From the NCBI GenBank assembly GCA_947503305.1, contig CANNDF010000004.1:124001-188000 (forward strand): a stretch of DNA of 64,000 nt, in the 5' to 3' direction. The position numbers and the translations under genes were made by a program. Source of the DNA: an uncultured Dokdonia sp. (GTDB lineage: Bacteria; Bacteroidota; Bacteroidia; Flavobacteriales; Flavobacteriaceae). Shown here one piece after another: positions 56,014 to 64,000 of the stretch; positions within the stretch are counted from its first letter, which is position 1; every line of letters starts with the position of its first letter. The notes under the pieces were generated by a model. That model did not search any database. It was not told the origin of the DNA and was given only the letters and a program-made list of their open reading frames with translations.

Positions 56014-56775
56014 TTAGTTGTCATTCATGATCTCTTTTACAAATGTATGTAAGTCTTTGAGATCATTTTTAGTTTTTAGATATGGATCAATTCGGTGATC
56101 TCCCATATTCTGTATCTTATAGGTAGGAAGCGCTTCTTTAAAGTTAAGGAAAACAAAGGTATCTACAATTCTTTCTTTTAAAGGATGCGGTACATTAAAC
56201 GTTTGAACAATAGATGCTTGCATTCCTATATGAACGATTTCATGGATCATAGTATTTGCAGGGTTTGCATATTGTTTAAAATCTCCCGATGGGGTTGTAT
56301 AAATAAGTAAAGAACCTTCATCTGGATTAAAACTTCCTCCTGGACCATATAAGGTCAGGTTTATCTGATAGTGCTCAAACTCTTTAAAGTCCCAATTCCT
56401 GGCTGTAGTACTTATTTTTGAAATCATTGTATTGACTAACGGCAGTTGCTCTTCTATTTTATGATATCCTTCTTTATAATCAGATTTTTTATAGATACTA
56501 TCTTTTATAAAGACTTTTAGTGCTTCGTAGTCAGCATCTGAGAGCTTGTTTTCTTTTGCCTTTTTCTTTAATAGGTCTATAAGGGGACCTTTTGGTAGAC
56601 TTATTTGATAATTGTTTTCTTCAAAGAACGTAATATCTTGAATTGTTCTCCAGATATATTCGGATTCAGATTCTGCTGTAGGGATATTTACTACAAGACG
56701 ATTTTGACTTTTTGTGCTACAAAAGGTACATAAGGTTATTATAATAAGGAGACTCCTTTGAAATAGTGTTTTCAT
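56014..56775 (-). CDS. Secreted protein with HExxH motif (putative zinc protease)
   Basis: A 253-residue exported protein (signal peptide to about residue 23, TLCTFCSTKSQN). In its C-terminal half, MIHEIVHIGM holds HEIVH (residues 178-182), the zinc-binding HExxH, with a possible third ligand Glu201 in LKERIVD. The beginning of the mature part is helical and charged. I recognise no family; the motif and the secreted nature suggest a metallopeptidase. It lies between the nucleoside hydrolase and M20 copy B with gaps of 19 and 41 bases, so the four genes 53612-58106 may be one unit. Confidence 0.75.
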   Translation of the reverse strand: MKTLFQRSLLIIITLCTFCSTKSQNRLVVNIPTAESESEYIWRTIQDITFFEENNYQISLPKGPLIDLLKKKAKENKLSDADYEALKVFIKDSIYKKSDYKEGYHKIEEQLPLVNTMISKISTTARNWDFKEFEHYQINLTLYGPGGSFNPDEGSLLIYTTPSGDFKQYANPANTMIHEIVHIGMQASIVQTFNVPHPLKERIVDTFVFLNFKEALPTYKIQNMGDHRIDPYLKTKNDLKDLHTFVKEIMNDN

Positions 56776-56816
56776 AGTAATAATAACGATTTGTACAAGA
56801 TTGGTAGTATAATTAT

Positions 56817-58106
56817 TTACTTTCCATTCAAGTAGTCTATTGACATCTGGCTTAAAGCTTTAACACCTAATTGGAAGCCAGATTCGTCTATAAAAAAATC
56901 AGGCGTGTGATGTGGGAAAGCTTCTGTATTTCCAGGTGTCATTCCTCCTAGGAAGAAATAAAATCCTGGTACTTTTTCTTGAAAAAACGAAAAATCTTCC
57001 CCTCCTGTAACGGCTTTTTGTAATTGAACGTTTTCGTCTCCACCTACGGTTCTAAGGGTAGGTAACATCTGATCTGTAAGTGCTAGATCATTGTATGTAA
57101 CTATAGTCATATTTTGCCAATCGATGCTTGCTTCTCCTCCATAAGCTTTTGCAATATCACGTGCCATTTCATCCATACGACGTATAATTTTCTCACGCAT
57201 ATCTGGATCTAATGTTCGTACCGTTCCTATCATCTCTGCACTTTCTGGGATTATATTGAATCGTAGCCCTGATGTGATTTTTCCTATTGTAATTACTGCC
57301 GCTTCATCAGTAAGCTTACTCTCGCGAGATATAATACTCTGAAAACCGTCTATAATTTTTGCAGAGATATAAATGGGATCTACGCCACTCCACGGCTGAC
57401 TACCATGTGTTTGCTTTCCTTTTACGTTTACAACAAAACGTTCTGTAGCGGCCATTGTTCCTCCTGGTTTATAACGGATAGTGTTTACCGGAGTTCCCGA
57501 ATTTATATGCAATCCAAAAATGGCATCTACCTTTGGATTTTCCAATACTCCTTCTTTTACCATTAATTTTGCTCCCCCTTCTTCTCCTGGTGGTGGACCT
57601 TCTTCTGAGGGTTGGAAAATAAATTTTACAGTACCATTAATTTTGTCTTTATTTTTTGCCAATACTTCTGCTACACCCATAAGAATTGCAGTATGAGTAT
57701 CGTGACCACAGGCATGCATTACACCTGTTTCTGCACCTAAGAAAGTGGTTTTTACTTCAGATTTAAAAGCAAGGTCATTACGTTCTGTTACAGGTAGGGC
57801 ATCTATATCTGCCCGAAGCGCTACTACTTTCCCAGCTGTATTGCCTTTGAGAAGTCCAACGACTCCCGTTTTTGCAACACCTGTTTGTACTTCTATCCCT
57901 AATGATTCTAAATGTTTGGCTATTTTTTCGGCGGTTTTAAACTCTCGATTTCCTAATTCTGGATTTTGATGAAAGTCACGACGCCATTCAATCACTTTGT
58001 CTTTTACAGCTTCGATATCTTTATCAAAACTGGTTTGTGTAAAAGCACTCCCAGCAAGTAATAAAAAAATTGGAACCAGTATTTTTTGTAAGCTTAGATT
58101 TTTCAT
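56817..58106 (-). CDS. Secreted M20 amidohydrolase, copy B
   Basis: A 429-residue paralogue of 53612-54889 with the same catalytic pieces: HACGHDTH, PSEEGPPPGEEGGAK and HTPDFF (the last His of copy A's HTPDFH is Phe). GKQTHGSQPW is in the lid. The start is ATG 58104-58106 (MKNLSLQKILV); the longer frame begins with TTG at 58142 and overlaps the DsrE gene. The signal peptide ends in AGSAFTQ, without the palindrome. The two enzymes are aligned over their full length and most likely arose by local duplication with genes inserted between. Confidence 0.92.
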   Translation of the reverse strand: MKNLSLQKILVPIFLLLAGSAFTQTSFDKDIEAVKDKVIEWRRDFHQNPELGNREFKTAEKIAKHLESLGIEVQTGVAKTGVVGLLKGNTAGKVVALRADIDALPVTERNDLAFKSEVKTTFLGAETGVMHACGHDTHTAILMGVAEVLAKNKDKINGTVKFIFQPSEEGPPPGEEGGAKLMVKEGVLENPKVDAIFGLHINSGTPVNTIRYKPGGTMAATERFVVNVKGKQTHGSQPWSGVDPIYISAKIIDGFQSIISRESKLTDEAAVITIGKITSGLRFNIIPESAEMIGTVRTLDPDMREKIIRRMDEMARDIAKAYGGEASIDWQNMTIVTYNDLALTDQMLPTLRTVGGDENVQLQKAVTGGEDFSFFQEKVPGFYFFLGGMTPGNTEAFPHHTPDFFIDESGFQLGVKALSQMSIDYLNGK

Positions 58107-58131
58107 AGTATATAATCTATATGTAAATAGT

Positions 58132-58674
58132 TTAAAATGCAATTAATTGATATCCATCTTGTTGCGACTGGATTAAAATAGTCATTGCCGAGAGAGCCGT
58201 TTGTGTTAATGAAAGGCGTCTTTCTTCTGAGAGGTTACGTGCCCCTGCTGTTTGACCACATAGAATTATAGCTACGCCTGCTTTATCTATAGCTTCGAGC
58301 ATTTCTATGTTTGGATTATCTACGCCAAATTTTTCTTTATATGCATCATTTTTTAAAAGGCCATACGATGCTTGTCCATGTATCGCCATACGGACCTGTA
58401 GATTTTCTACGGGCACTCCTGCGTTTTCATGCATATTCAAAAAACGGGCTATGGTTTCTATATATTTATTACGCTGGCTAGGGTCTTCGGGTGCTTTGGC
58501 AACATCAAAAACGACTTTAAAAACCCTGTCGGTATCTGTACTAAAATCTGGATTTGGAACTTCATAGGTTTTCCCAAATTCAGGAATCATATTCCCAACG
58601 ACTGCTTTAGGTTGTTGGGTATACGCTTTCGCGAAAGCGAATACTATCAAAATCATCGCTATCAATTTCTTCAT
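58132..58674 (-). CDS. Secreted DsrE-family protein
   Basis: A 180-residue exported protein of the DsrE/DsrF sulfur-relay fold. The signal peptide MKKLIAMILIVFAFAKAYTQ has palindrome copy 13 encoding AFAKA before the cleavage site. Conserved elements are RVFKVVFDVAKAPEDPSQRN, VRMAIHGQASYGLL, the Cys in VAIILCGQTAGARNL and LSAMTILIQSQQDGYQLI. Periplasmic DsrE proteins occur widely; function is not established. The longer frame to 58785 is rejected because it buries the signal peptide. The gene ends 26 bases before the M20 copy-B ATG. Confidence 0.88.
   Translation of the reverse strand: MKKLIAMILIVFAFAKAYTQQPKAVVGNMIPEFGKTYEVPNPDFSTDTDRVFKVVFDVAKAPEDPSQRNKYIETIARFLNMHENAGVPVENLQVRMAIHGQASYGLLKNDAYKEKFGVDNPNIEMLEAIDKAGVAIILCGQTAGARNLSEERRLSLTQTALSAMTILIQSQQDGYQLIAF
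58625..58638. repeat. 14-bp palindrome GCTTTCGCGAAAGC, copy 13
   Basis: Perfect copy (16 bp with flanking c/g) at the end of the DsrE signal peptide; in frame as FAFAKAYTQ, the same nine residues as in the aminopeptidase although codons differ at several positions. Confidence 0.97.
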
Positions 58675-58789
58675 AAGGGATTGTATAAAGATGTGAAGAT
58701 AGGGGATAATTCTGTTGTTGAAAAATCGAAATAAAAACCCAGTTTTAATCTTCCTTTTCTGTACGGCAGTTTGTACTTTGGGCACAGCT

Positions 58790-61123
58790 ATGGATTCTAA
58801 GTTAGAAGTATATATTGAAGGACTGAACGATGCACAACGCGCACCTACATTGCATAAGGACGGCGCTCTTATCGTTATTGCCGGTGCTGGTTCTGGAAAG
58901 ACACGAGTGTTAACTATGCGTATCGCTTACTTGATGAGTCAAGGTGTTGATGCTTTTAATATTCTTGCACTTACATTTACCAACAAAGCGGCTCGCGAAA
59001 TGAAAAAGCGTATTGCTGGCATTGTTGGGAATAGTGAAGCAAAAAACCTATGGATGGGTACTTTCCATTCTATTTTTGCAAAAATTCTTCGCTTTGAAGC
59101 AGATAAACTGGGGTTTCCATCTAATTTTACTATTTACGATACTCAAGATTCACAACGATTAATCAGTGCGATTATCAAAGAAATGGGTCTTGATAAAGAT
59201 ATCTATAAGTATAAACAAATTCAGAATAGAATTTCGTCTTATAAGAATAGTCTTATTACGGTTAAAGCATATTTTAATAATCCAGAATTGGTTGAAGCAG
59301 ATGCGATGGCCAAACGCCCTCGTATGGGGGAGATCTATAATGAGTATGTAGATCGATGTTTTAAGGCTGGCGCCATGGATTTTGATGATCTATTATTACG
59401 TACTAATGAGTTGTTAAATCGTTTTCCAGAAGTACTAGCTAAGTATCAAAACAGATTCCAATACATATTAGTAGATGAGTATCAGGATACAAATCATAGC
59501 CAGTATTTAATTGTAAAAGCACTTTCAGATCGATTTCAGAATATATGTGTTGTAGGCGATGACTCTCAAAGTATTTATGCATTTAGAGGTGCAAACATTA
59601 ATAATATCCTAAACTTTCAAAAGGATTATGATAATGTAAAAATGTATCGTTTGGAACAGAATTATAGATCTACAAAAAATATTGTAGAGGCTGCAAATTC
59701 TGTCATAGAAAAGAATAAAACACGTCTGGATAAAACGGTTTGGACTTCTAATGATGAAGGCGGGAAAATTGTGGTGCATCGATCTCCTACAGATGGAGAA
59801 GAAGGGCGCTATGTCGCAAGTAGTATTTTTGAAAACAGAATGAATCATCGGTTACTTAATGGTGATTTTGCAATACTATATCGTACCAACGCACAATCTC
59901 GTGCCATGGAAGATGCACTACGGAAACGGGATATTCCGTATCGTATTTATGGAGGACTATCCTTTTATCAACGCAAAGAAATTAAAGATGTACTAGCATA
60001 CTTGCGTTTAATTATTAATCCTAAAGATGAAGAAGCGCTCAAGCGTGTTATAAACTATCCTGCGAGGGGTATAGGTAATACTACTGTTGATAAACTAATC
60101 GTAGCTGCAAAACACTATGATCGTTCTATTTTTGAAGTAATTGAGAAGATAGAACAACTAGGAGGTTCTATGAATATTAATAGGGGTACACAAACAAAAC
60201 TAGCCAACTTTGTTACGATGATCAAAAGCTTTCAAGTTCTAAATGAAGGTGGTGATGCCTATGAAGTTGCAGAAACTGTTGCAAAAAAAACAGGATTACT
60301 ACAAGAGCTCAAAAAAGATGGAACTCCAGAAGGAATTGCTCGTATTGAGAATATAGAAGAGTTACTTAACGGAATGCGCGATTTTGTAGAAGAGCAAAAA
60401 CAACTGGCAGATACTACTGGATCGCTTGCTGAGTTCCTAGAAGATGTAGCCTTAGCTACCGATATGGATAATGATAAAGGTGATGAAGATCGTGTGGCTC
60501 TTATGACAATACATCTGGCTAAAGGGTTAGAATTTCCTTTTGTTTATATAGTAGGAATGGAGGAGGATCTTTTTCCGAGTGCCATGAGTATGAATACCAG
60601 AAGTGAGTTGGAAGAAGAGCGCCGACTTTTTTATGTAGCACTTACCCGTGCTGAAAAGCAAGCCTATCTTACCTATACTGAGTCTCGCTATCGCTGGGGA
60701 AAGCTTATTGATGCCGAACCTAGCCGATTTATAGAAGAAATAGATGATTCCTTCCTGGATTATCAAACACCTATGCAACATTATAGGTATAAACCTTTGG
60801 TTGATTCTGATATTTTTGGCGATGTGGATAAGAGTAAACTTCGTTTAAAAAAACCTGTAAGTGGCACTCCTCCTAAGGTAGGTACCCCTACTCAAGATCA
60901 ATTGCGAAAGCTTAGAAAAATTAAGCCAACTACTAGTGACACGTCTATGACTAGTCTTGCTGGTGATTTACAAGTAGGGACTATAGTAGAGCATATCCGT
61001 TTTGGTAAAGGAATTGTTACCAATCTAGAAGGGAAAGGGCAGGATCAAAAAGCTGAAATCAATTTTGAAAATGGAGGCCTTAAAAAATTACTTTTACGCT
61101 TTGCTAAGCTTAAAATTATTTAA
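58790..61123 (+). CDS. UvrD/PcrA-type DNA helicase
   Basis: A 777-residue superfamily 1A helicase. Walker A is IAGAGSGKTRVLT (near residue 34), Walker B ILVDEYQDTN, motif III VVGDDSQSIYAFRGA, motif IV/V YRLEQNYRST and LMTIHLAKGLEFPFVYIVG, motif VI VALTRAEKQAYLT. The C-terminal 80 residues hold a PcrA-like Tudor-type tail (GTIVEHIRFGKGIVTNLEG). The start is ATG 58790 (MDSKLEVYIEGLNDAQ); the 25-residue extension upstream is not family-like. It unwinds DNA in repair and replication restart. Its 3' end overlaps the esterase gene by eight bases. Confidence 0.95.
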   Translation: MDSKLEVYIEGLNDAQRAPTLHKDGALIVIAGAGSGKTRVLTMRIAYLMSQGVDAFNILALTFTNKAAREMKKRIAGIVGNSEAKNLWMGTFHSIFAKILRFEADKLGFPSNFTIYDTQDSQRLISAIIKEMGLDKDIYKYKQIQNRISSYKNSLITVKAYFNNPELVEADAMAKRPRMGEIYNEYVDRCFKAGAMDFDDLLLRTNELLNRFPEVLAKYQNRFQYILVDEYQDTNHSQYLIVKALSDRFQNICVVGDDSQSIYAFRGANINNILNFQKDYDNVKMYRLEQNYRSTKNIVEAANSVIEKNKTRLDKTVWTSNDEGGKIVVHRSPTDGEEGRYVASSIFENRMNHRLLNGDFAILYRTNAQSRAMEDALRKRDIPYRIYGGLSFYQRKEIKDVLAYLRLIINPKDEEALKRVINYPARGIGNTTVDKLIVAAKHYDRSIFEVIEKIEQLGGSMNINRGTQTKLANFVTMIKSFQVLNEGGDAYEVAETVAKKTGLLQELKKDGTPEGIARIENIEELLNGMRDFVEEQKQLADTTGSLAEFLEDVALATDMDNDKGDEDRVALMTIHLAKGLEFPFVYIVGMEEDLFPSAMSMNTRSELEEERRLFYVALTRAEKQAYLTYTESRYRWGKLIDAEPSRFIEEIDDSFLDYQTPMQHYRYKPLVDSDIFGDVDKSKLRLKKPVSGTPPKVGTPTQDQLRKLRKIKPTTSDTSMTSLAGDLQVGTIVEHIRFGKGIVTNLEGKGQDQKAEINFENGGLKKLLLRFAKLKII

Positions 61124-62087
61124 TAGGTAGAAATTCATATATAAACTCTCCAATACCTTTCCGTACATCTAATAGAGCTTGATCACTCCAGTCTGATACA
61201 TGTCCTCCTTCAAATCCATACATCTCTCTTTCTATATCATAGCTATCTAATGATTGATTAAGTCTTTTGGCATTTGAAGTGGGTACAATAGGATCACTTT
61301 TTCCATAAAAAGATATTATAGGGCTACTTGCTTCTGATATTAGTTGAGCTGGACTATTTACAACAGCATAGTCTGTTCCTGGTGGATACGCATCTTCGTC
61401 TACAAATAAAGATAAGTTTGTTTGAAAATTTGGATCATTTGCATAAAATGGGTCTGTAAAATCTGCAGGTCCTACAATATTTGCAACAAATTTTACACGA
61501 TTATCTATATCATATGTCTGATCGTATACAAGTGCAAGATGAGCACCTGCGCTACTTCCTACAAAGCCAAATTCGGGAAGTATTTGAAATTGATTTTGCC
61601 TAGCAACAATATGGTTAATTACTGCATCAATATCTAAATACTGGTTAGGAAATGCTGGAATGACAGGTACTTGCGCCAACACATAATTTATATTTACTAT
61701 AGCATGTTGGGGAAAATATTCTAGTAAATACGTTACATAAGTTGACATTGCATCTTTATCTCCACTTACCCAACTTCCTCCATGAATGAGTAAAATTATC
61801 TTTGTTTTGTCAAATTTTCTACCTGAAGGTAAATAGATATCATAGACTTGTTCGGGATGATTTCCATAGGGAATATCTGTGAGTGTTGTTGCCTCTAAAT
61901 GGATATCATTTGAAGTAGTTAGAAGCTCAAAATTCTTAGATTCCAATGTAGTATCAGAAATATTGCTTAGATCTTCAATTTCATCTAGAGCACATGATGA
62001 TAGAAGTATGCATACAATACCCATGAAAATGGAATGATAGATATTGGTGTGTTTTTTATTTGTTGAGAGGTTAAGTAAATATGACAT
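61116..62087 (-). CDS. Lipoprotein alpha/beta hydrolase (esterase/lipase)
   Basis: A 323-residue lipoprotein hydrolase. Lipobox in LLSSC (Cys32). The oxyanion motif is LLIHGGSWVSG, the nucleophile is in VGSSAGAHLAL, the acid in FYGKSDPIVPT and the His in GFEGGHVSDW: a complete hormone-sensitive-lipase-like triad. It should hydrolyse carboxyl esters at the outer membrane or periplasm. The upstream region contains a decayed copy of its 5' end (62278-62538). Confidence 0.88.
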   Translation of the reverse strand: MSYLLNLSTNKKHTNIYHSIFMGIVCILLSSCALDEIEDLSNISDTTLESKNFELLTTSNDIHLEATTLTDIPYGNHPEQVYDIYLPSGRKFDKTKIILLIHGGSWVSGDKDAMSTYVTYLLEYFPQHAIVNINYVLAQVPVIPAFPNQYLDIDAVINHIVARQNQFQILPEFGFVGSSAGAHLALVYDQTYDIDNRVKFVANIVGPADFTDPFYANDPNFQTNLSLFVDEDAYPPGTDYAVVNSPAQLISEASSPIISFYGKSDPIVPTSNAKRLNQSLDSYDIEREMYGFEGGHVSDWSDQALLDVRKGIGEFIYEFLPIK

Positions 62088-62277
62088 TTTATAGTTAATT
62101 TTATGTTTATAAGCTGATTTTCAACAGTATATACTACTATTTTGTAGCCGCTTATGTTTCGTTTAATGGGCGCAAGACACAAATAATAATAGAGATTTAC
62201 ACATGTAAAGTAATAAGTGGTAGAAATCGTGTTATATACGGGAGTATGTAGAAATATTCGTATGAATTAGTATGTAT

Positions 62278-62538
62278 TCATACCCAGTTATTTCTTCTTT
62301 GATGGGAGTAAATAACCGATTCTTTATCAACATTTATATTGCCTCTTGAATAGGGGCTATCATATGAGGTGAATTTAAAAACCTGCTCAGAATATTTATA
62401 CGTTGAAAAATAGAAATTTATAGATGTCATATCGACATCAGAAGTGTTGTTTTCATCTTCAATTTTATTCATTGCGTATAGTAAAAAAAACGCACAAAGA
62501 ATACCTATGAAGATGGATTGGGGGATCCTTCTTTTCAT
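62278..62538 (-). pseudogene. Decayed duplicate of the 5' end of the esterase lipoprotein gene
   Basis: Residues after ATG 62536-62538 align with the esterase N-terminus: SIFIGILC against SIFMGIVC, KIEDENNTSDV against EIEDLSNISDT, then TSINFYFSTY against SKNFELLTTS. The lipobox Cys is lost (LLYAMN for LSSCAL), the hydrolase body is missing and a stop comes after about 86 codons. Even the upstream DNA is shared (aggttaagtaaat in both). This is best read as a partial, degenerating duplication rather than a working gene. Confidence 0.7.
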
Positions 62539-62740
62539 AATTTGTAGGTTAAGTAAATTTGGTAATCTAAGATACAATTATATGATTAAAAATCCGTGTT
62601 TTTTATAGTATATTATGACTTTTTTCACATATTTATATATTTGATAAACAGATTTTTACAATAAAATATTAATGTGCTAAATAGGTTTTATGATATAATG
62701 ATTTTATTCTCCATATATTTAACATATAATATGATGAATT

Positions 62741-63358
62741 GTGGCAGATTTTATAAAAATATATGCTAAAGATCCTAGCGAAAAGGAGGTGAAAAAAGCT
62801 GTAGAAATTGTTAAAAATGGAGGGCTTATTATTTATCCAAGTGATACGGTGTACGCATTAGGTTGTGATATTACAAATACAAAAGCTCTTGAACGTCTGG
62901 CAAAAATAAAAGGGGTCAAATTACAAAAGGCTAATTTTTCATTTGTTTGTGAAAATTTAAGTAACCTTTCAGATTATGTAAGACAAATCGATACTAAAAC
63001 TTTTAAAATTTTGAAAAGAGCATTGCCAGGTCCTTATACGTTTATTCTTCCTGGGAATAATAATCTACCCACTGTTTTTAAGAAGAAAAAAGAAGTTGGA
63101 ATAAGAGTTCCTGATAATAATATTACTAGAGCGATTATTCATGAATTAGGAAATCCTATCGTATCAACATCTATATATGATGAGGATGAACTCATTGAGT
63201 ATATGACAGACCCCGAACTTATTTTTGAAAAATGGCAACGTATTGTAGATGTGGTTATAGACGGAGGGTATGGTGATAATGTTCCTTCTACAGTTATTGA
63301 CCTTACTGGAGATGACCCTGTTGTTATAAGAGAAGGGAAAGGAAGTTTAGAAATATAG
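62741..63358 (+). CDS. Sua5/YciO/YrdC-family protein (threonylcarbamoyladenylate synthase-like)
   Basis: A 205-residue YrdC-fold protein. The beginning has GGLIIYPSDTVYALGCDITN (the KxR..S/TN signature region); LKRALPGPYTFILPG and VGIRVPDNNITRAI and VPSTVIDLTGDDPVVIREGKG follow. It should make L-threonylcarbamoyl-AMP for the t6A37 modification of tRNAs; YciO-like members may lack that activity. Start is GTG 62741-62743 with no in-frame ATG nearby. It could be YciO rather than TsaC; sequence features do not separate them here. Confidence 0.88.
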   Translation: MADFIKIYAKDPSEKEVKKAVEIVKNGGLIIYPSDTVYALGCDITNTKALERLAKIKGVKLQKANFSFVCENLSNLSDYVRQIDTKTFKILKRALPGPYTFILPGNNNLPTVFKKKKEVGIRVPDNNITRAIIHELGNPIVSTSIYDEDELIEYMTDPELIFEKWQRIVDVVIDGGYGDNVPSTVIDLTGDDPVVIREGKGSLEI

Positions 63359-63385
63359 AAAAAGCCCCACGAATGAGGCTTTAAA
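63359..63385 (-). terminator. Terminator of the LRR gene (minus strand)
   Basis: On the minus strand aaagcctc pairs with ggggcttt (one G-U) and is followed by a T-run. The plus strand lacks both perfect pairing and T-run, so it serves the LRR gene. Confidence 0.6.
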
Positions 63386-63411
63386 CTAAATCTAAAAAGA
63401 TTTGGGGGGAA

Positions 63412-63436
63412 TATACTGGTCTTCTTCACCAGTATA
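63412..63436 (-). other. Perfect hairpin after the LRR stop codon
   Basis: Nine-base arms tatactggt/accagtata with a seven-base loop, seven bases beyond the LRR stop. No T-run; it may be part of the 3' end structure with the terminator that follows. Confidence 0.4.
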
Positions 63437-63442
63437 GGGTTA

Positions 63443-64000
63443 CTAACCGCCAGCAATGGCAGTAGTTATTTCGTTAAAAGAATTACCATGATATGATAAC
63501 TCTTCTAGATTTTTTGAATTCAAGTTTTCTGGTAAATCTCCTGAGAAGTTATTATCAAATAAACTTAATCTCTTTAATGATGGTAATGCGATGATTCCCT
63601 CAGGTAATTCTCCGTAAAAACGATTACTACTTATCTGTACATCTTTTATATTTTCTAATGCTACTATTGAAGCTGGAAGTTGGCCAGTAAAATCATTACT
63701 ATACAAACTTAATCTTCTTAATTTTGTTAAATTTCCAATGTCTTCTGGTAATTCACCAGTTAAATTATTGAAGAATACATCTAAATATTCTAAAGCAAAT
63801 AATTGGGTTAAGTTTGAAGGTAATGTACCATTCAATTTATTAAACGAAAGATTCAAAACTTTTAATCCTTTTATATCGGTAAGGGTTTCTGGAATACTAC
63901 CTTCTATTTTGTTTTTATGTAGATTCAATACCTTCAGGTTTTTTAAATTCCCAAGAGTTTCTGGTAAGTTACCTTGAAGGTTATTGTTTGCGAGACTTAA
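63443..64000 (-). CDS. Leucine-rich repeat protein, C-terminal part (runs off the window)
   Basis: At least 185 residues of a minus-strand gene whose start is beyond position 64000 (the frame stays open to the end). It consists of plant-type 23-24-residue LRRs: NNNLQGNLPETLGNL, NKIEGSIPETLTDI, NKLNGTLPSNLTQL, NNLTGELPEDIGNL, NDFTGQLPASIVAL, NRFYGELPEGIIAL, NNFSGDLPENL, about seven in view. The LxGxLP ending is the sub-type also seen in plant receptor kinases and in some bacterial proteins. It ends ITTAIAGG without a T9SS domain. Likely a binding surface outside or inside the cell; no start or signal visible. Confidence 0.85.
   Translation of the reverse strand, partial: LSLANNNLQGNLPETLGNLKNLKVLNLHKNKIEGSIPETLTDIKGLKVLNLSFNKLNGTLPSNLTQLFALEYLDVFFNNLTGELPEDIGNLTKLRRLSLYSNDFTGQLPASIVALENIKDVQISSNRFYGELPEGIIALPSLKRLSLFDNNFSGDLPENLNSKNLEELSYHGNSFNEITTAIAGG

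Noticed and set aside
58981-58998. Further palindrome copy (gctcgcgaaatg) in the UvrD gene
   Set aside because: Only the centre cgcgaaa is shared; the left arm does not match.

Overview
The window is an AT-rich, densely packed stretch of a bacterial chromosome that looks like a marine member of the Flavobacteriaceae (Bacteroidota). The reasons are: type IX secretion cargo of both kinds (C-terminal YPNP-type domains at 12874, 19190 and 44918, and a gliding-type C-terminus at 26384), many SCxx-type lipoproteins, a TonB-dependent receptor with an N-terminal carboxypeptidase-regulatory domain, Bacteroidota-style promoters (TTG-N19/20-TAnnTTTG), and families typical of the group (DUF4199, DUF2911, DUF2007, two-component ABC-F of YbiT type, single-chain PurL). 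I cannot fix the genus from sequence alone. No tRNA, rRNA, insertion sequence, prophage or CRISPR array was seen.

Layout. 1-3.2 kb: a lipoprotein fragment, a Nudix CoA hydrolase and PlsC-type acyltransferase, then an ECF sigma factor with a membrane partner. 3.4-10.8 kb: two DUF1801-type proteins, a TonB receptor, small membrane and lipoproteins, a secreted alpha/beta hydrolase and a serine beta-lactamase-like hydrolase. 10.9-21.4 kb (all minus): acyl-CoA ligase, secreted M14 carboxypeptidase, PurL, secreted endonuclease I, RNA m5C methyltransferase. 21.5-30.5 kb: an Asp-box lipoprotein, a three-gene ECF sigma operon, a likely unannotated small RNA, phosphohexomutase, a giant adhesin-like T9SS protein, a glycosyltransferase and DUF4199 protein. 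30.7-43.6 kb: bL31B, nitroreductase, thioredoxins, SDR, transaldolase-like aldolase, ABC-F ATPase, PheT, DUF2911/TPR protein. 43.7-58.7 kb: lipoprotein, T9SS protein, RecG, DUF819 transporter, M1 aminopeptidase, FMN glutamate-synthase-like protein, two paralogous secreted M20 amidohydrolases bracketing a nucleoside hydrolase and an HExxH protein, and a DsrE protein. 58.8-64 kb: UvrD helicase, esterase lipoprotein and a decayed copy of its 5' end, Sua5-type enzyme, and the C-terminal part of a plant-type LRR protein.

How the genes fit together. Much of the content serves a life on polymers and peptides outside the cell: secreted carboxypeptidase, aminopeptidase, amidohydrolases, nuclease, nucleoside hydrolase and esterases, with TonB uptake. 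The rest is housekeeping (purines, translation, repair, lipids).

The most striking signal is not a gene. A 14-bp perfect palindrome, GCTTTCGCGAAAGC, occurs 12 times perfectly plus one 12/14 copy in 54 kb, where almost none is expected. It sits mostly inside coding sequences, in all three possible frames (AFAKA, LSRKR, RFRES), three times exactly at the end of signal peptides, and its copies are spaced more evenly than chance (about every 4.5 kb). A second notable item is a candidate ~150-nt RNA at 24325-24472 with its own promoter and terminator.
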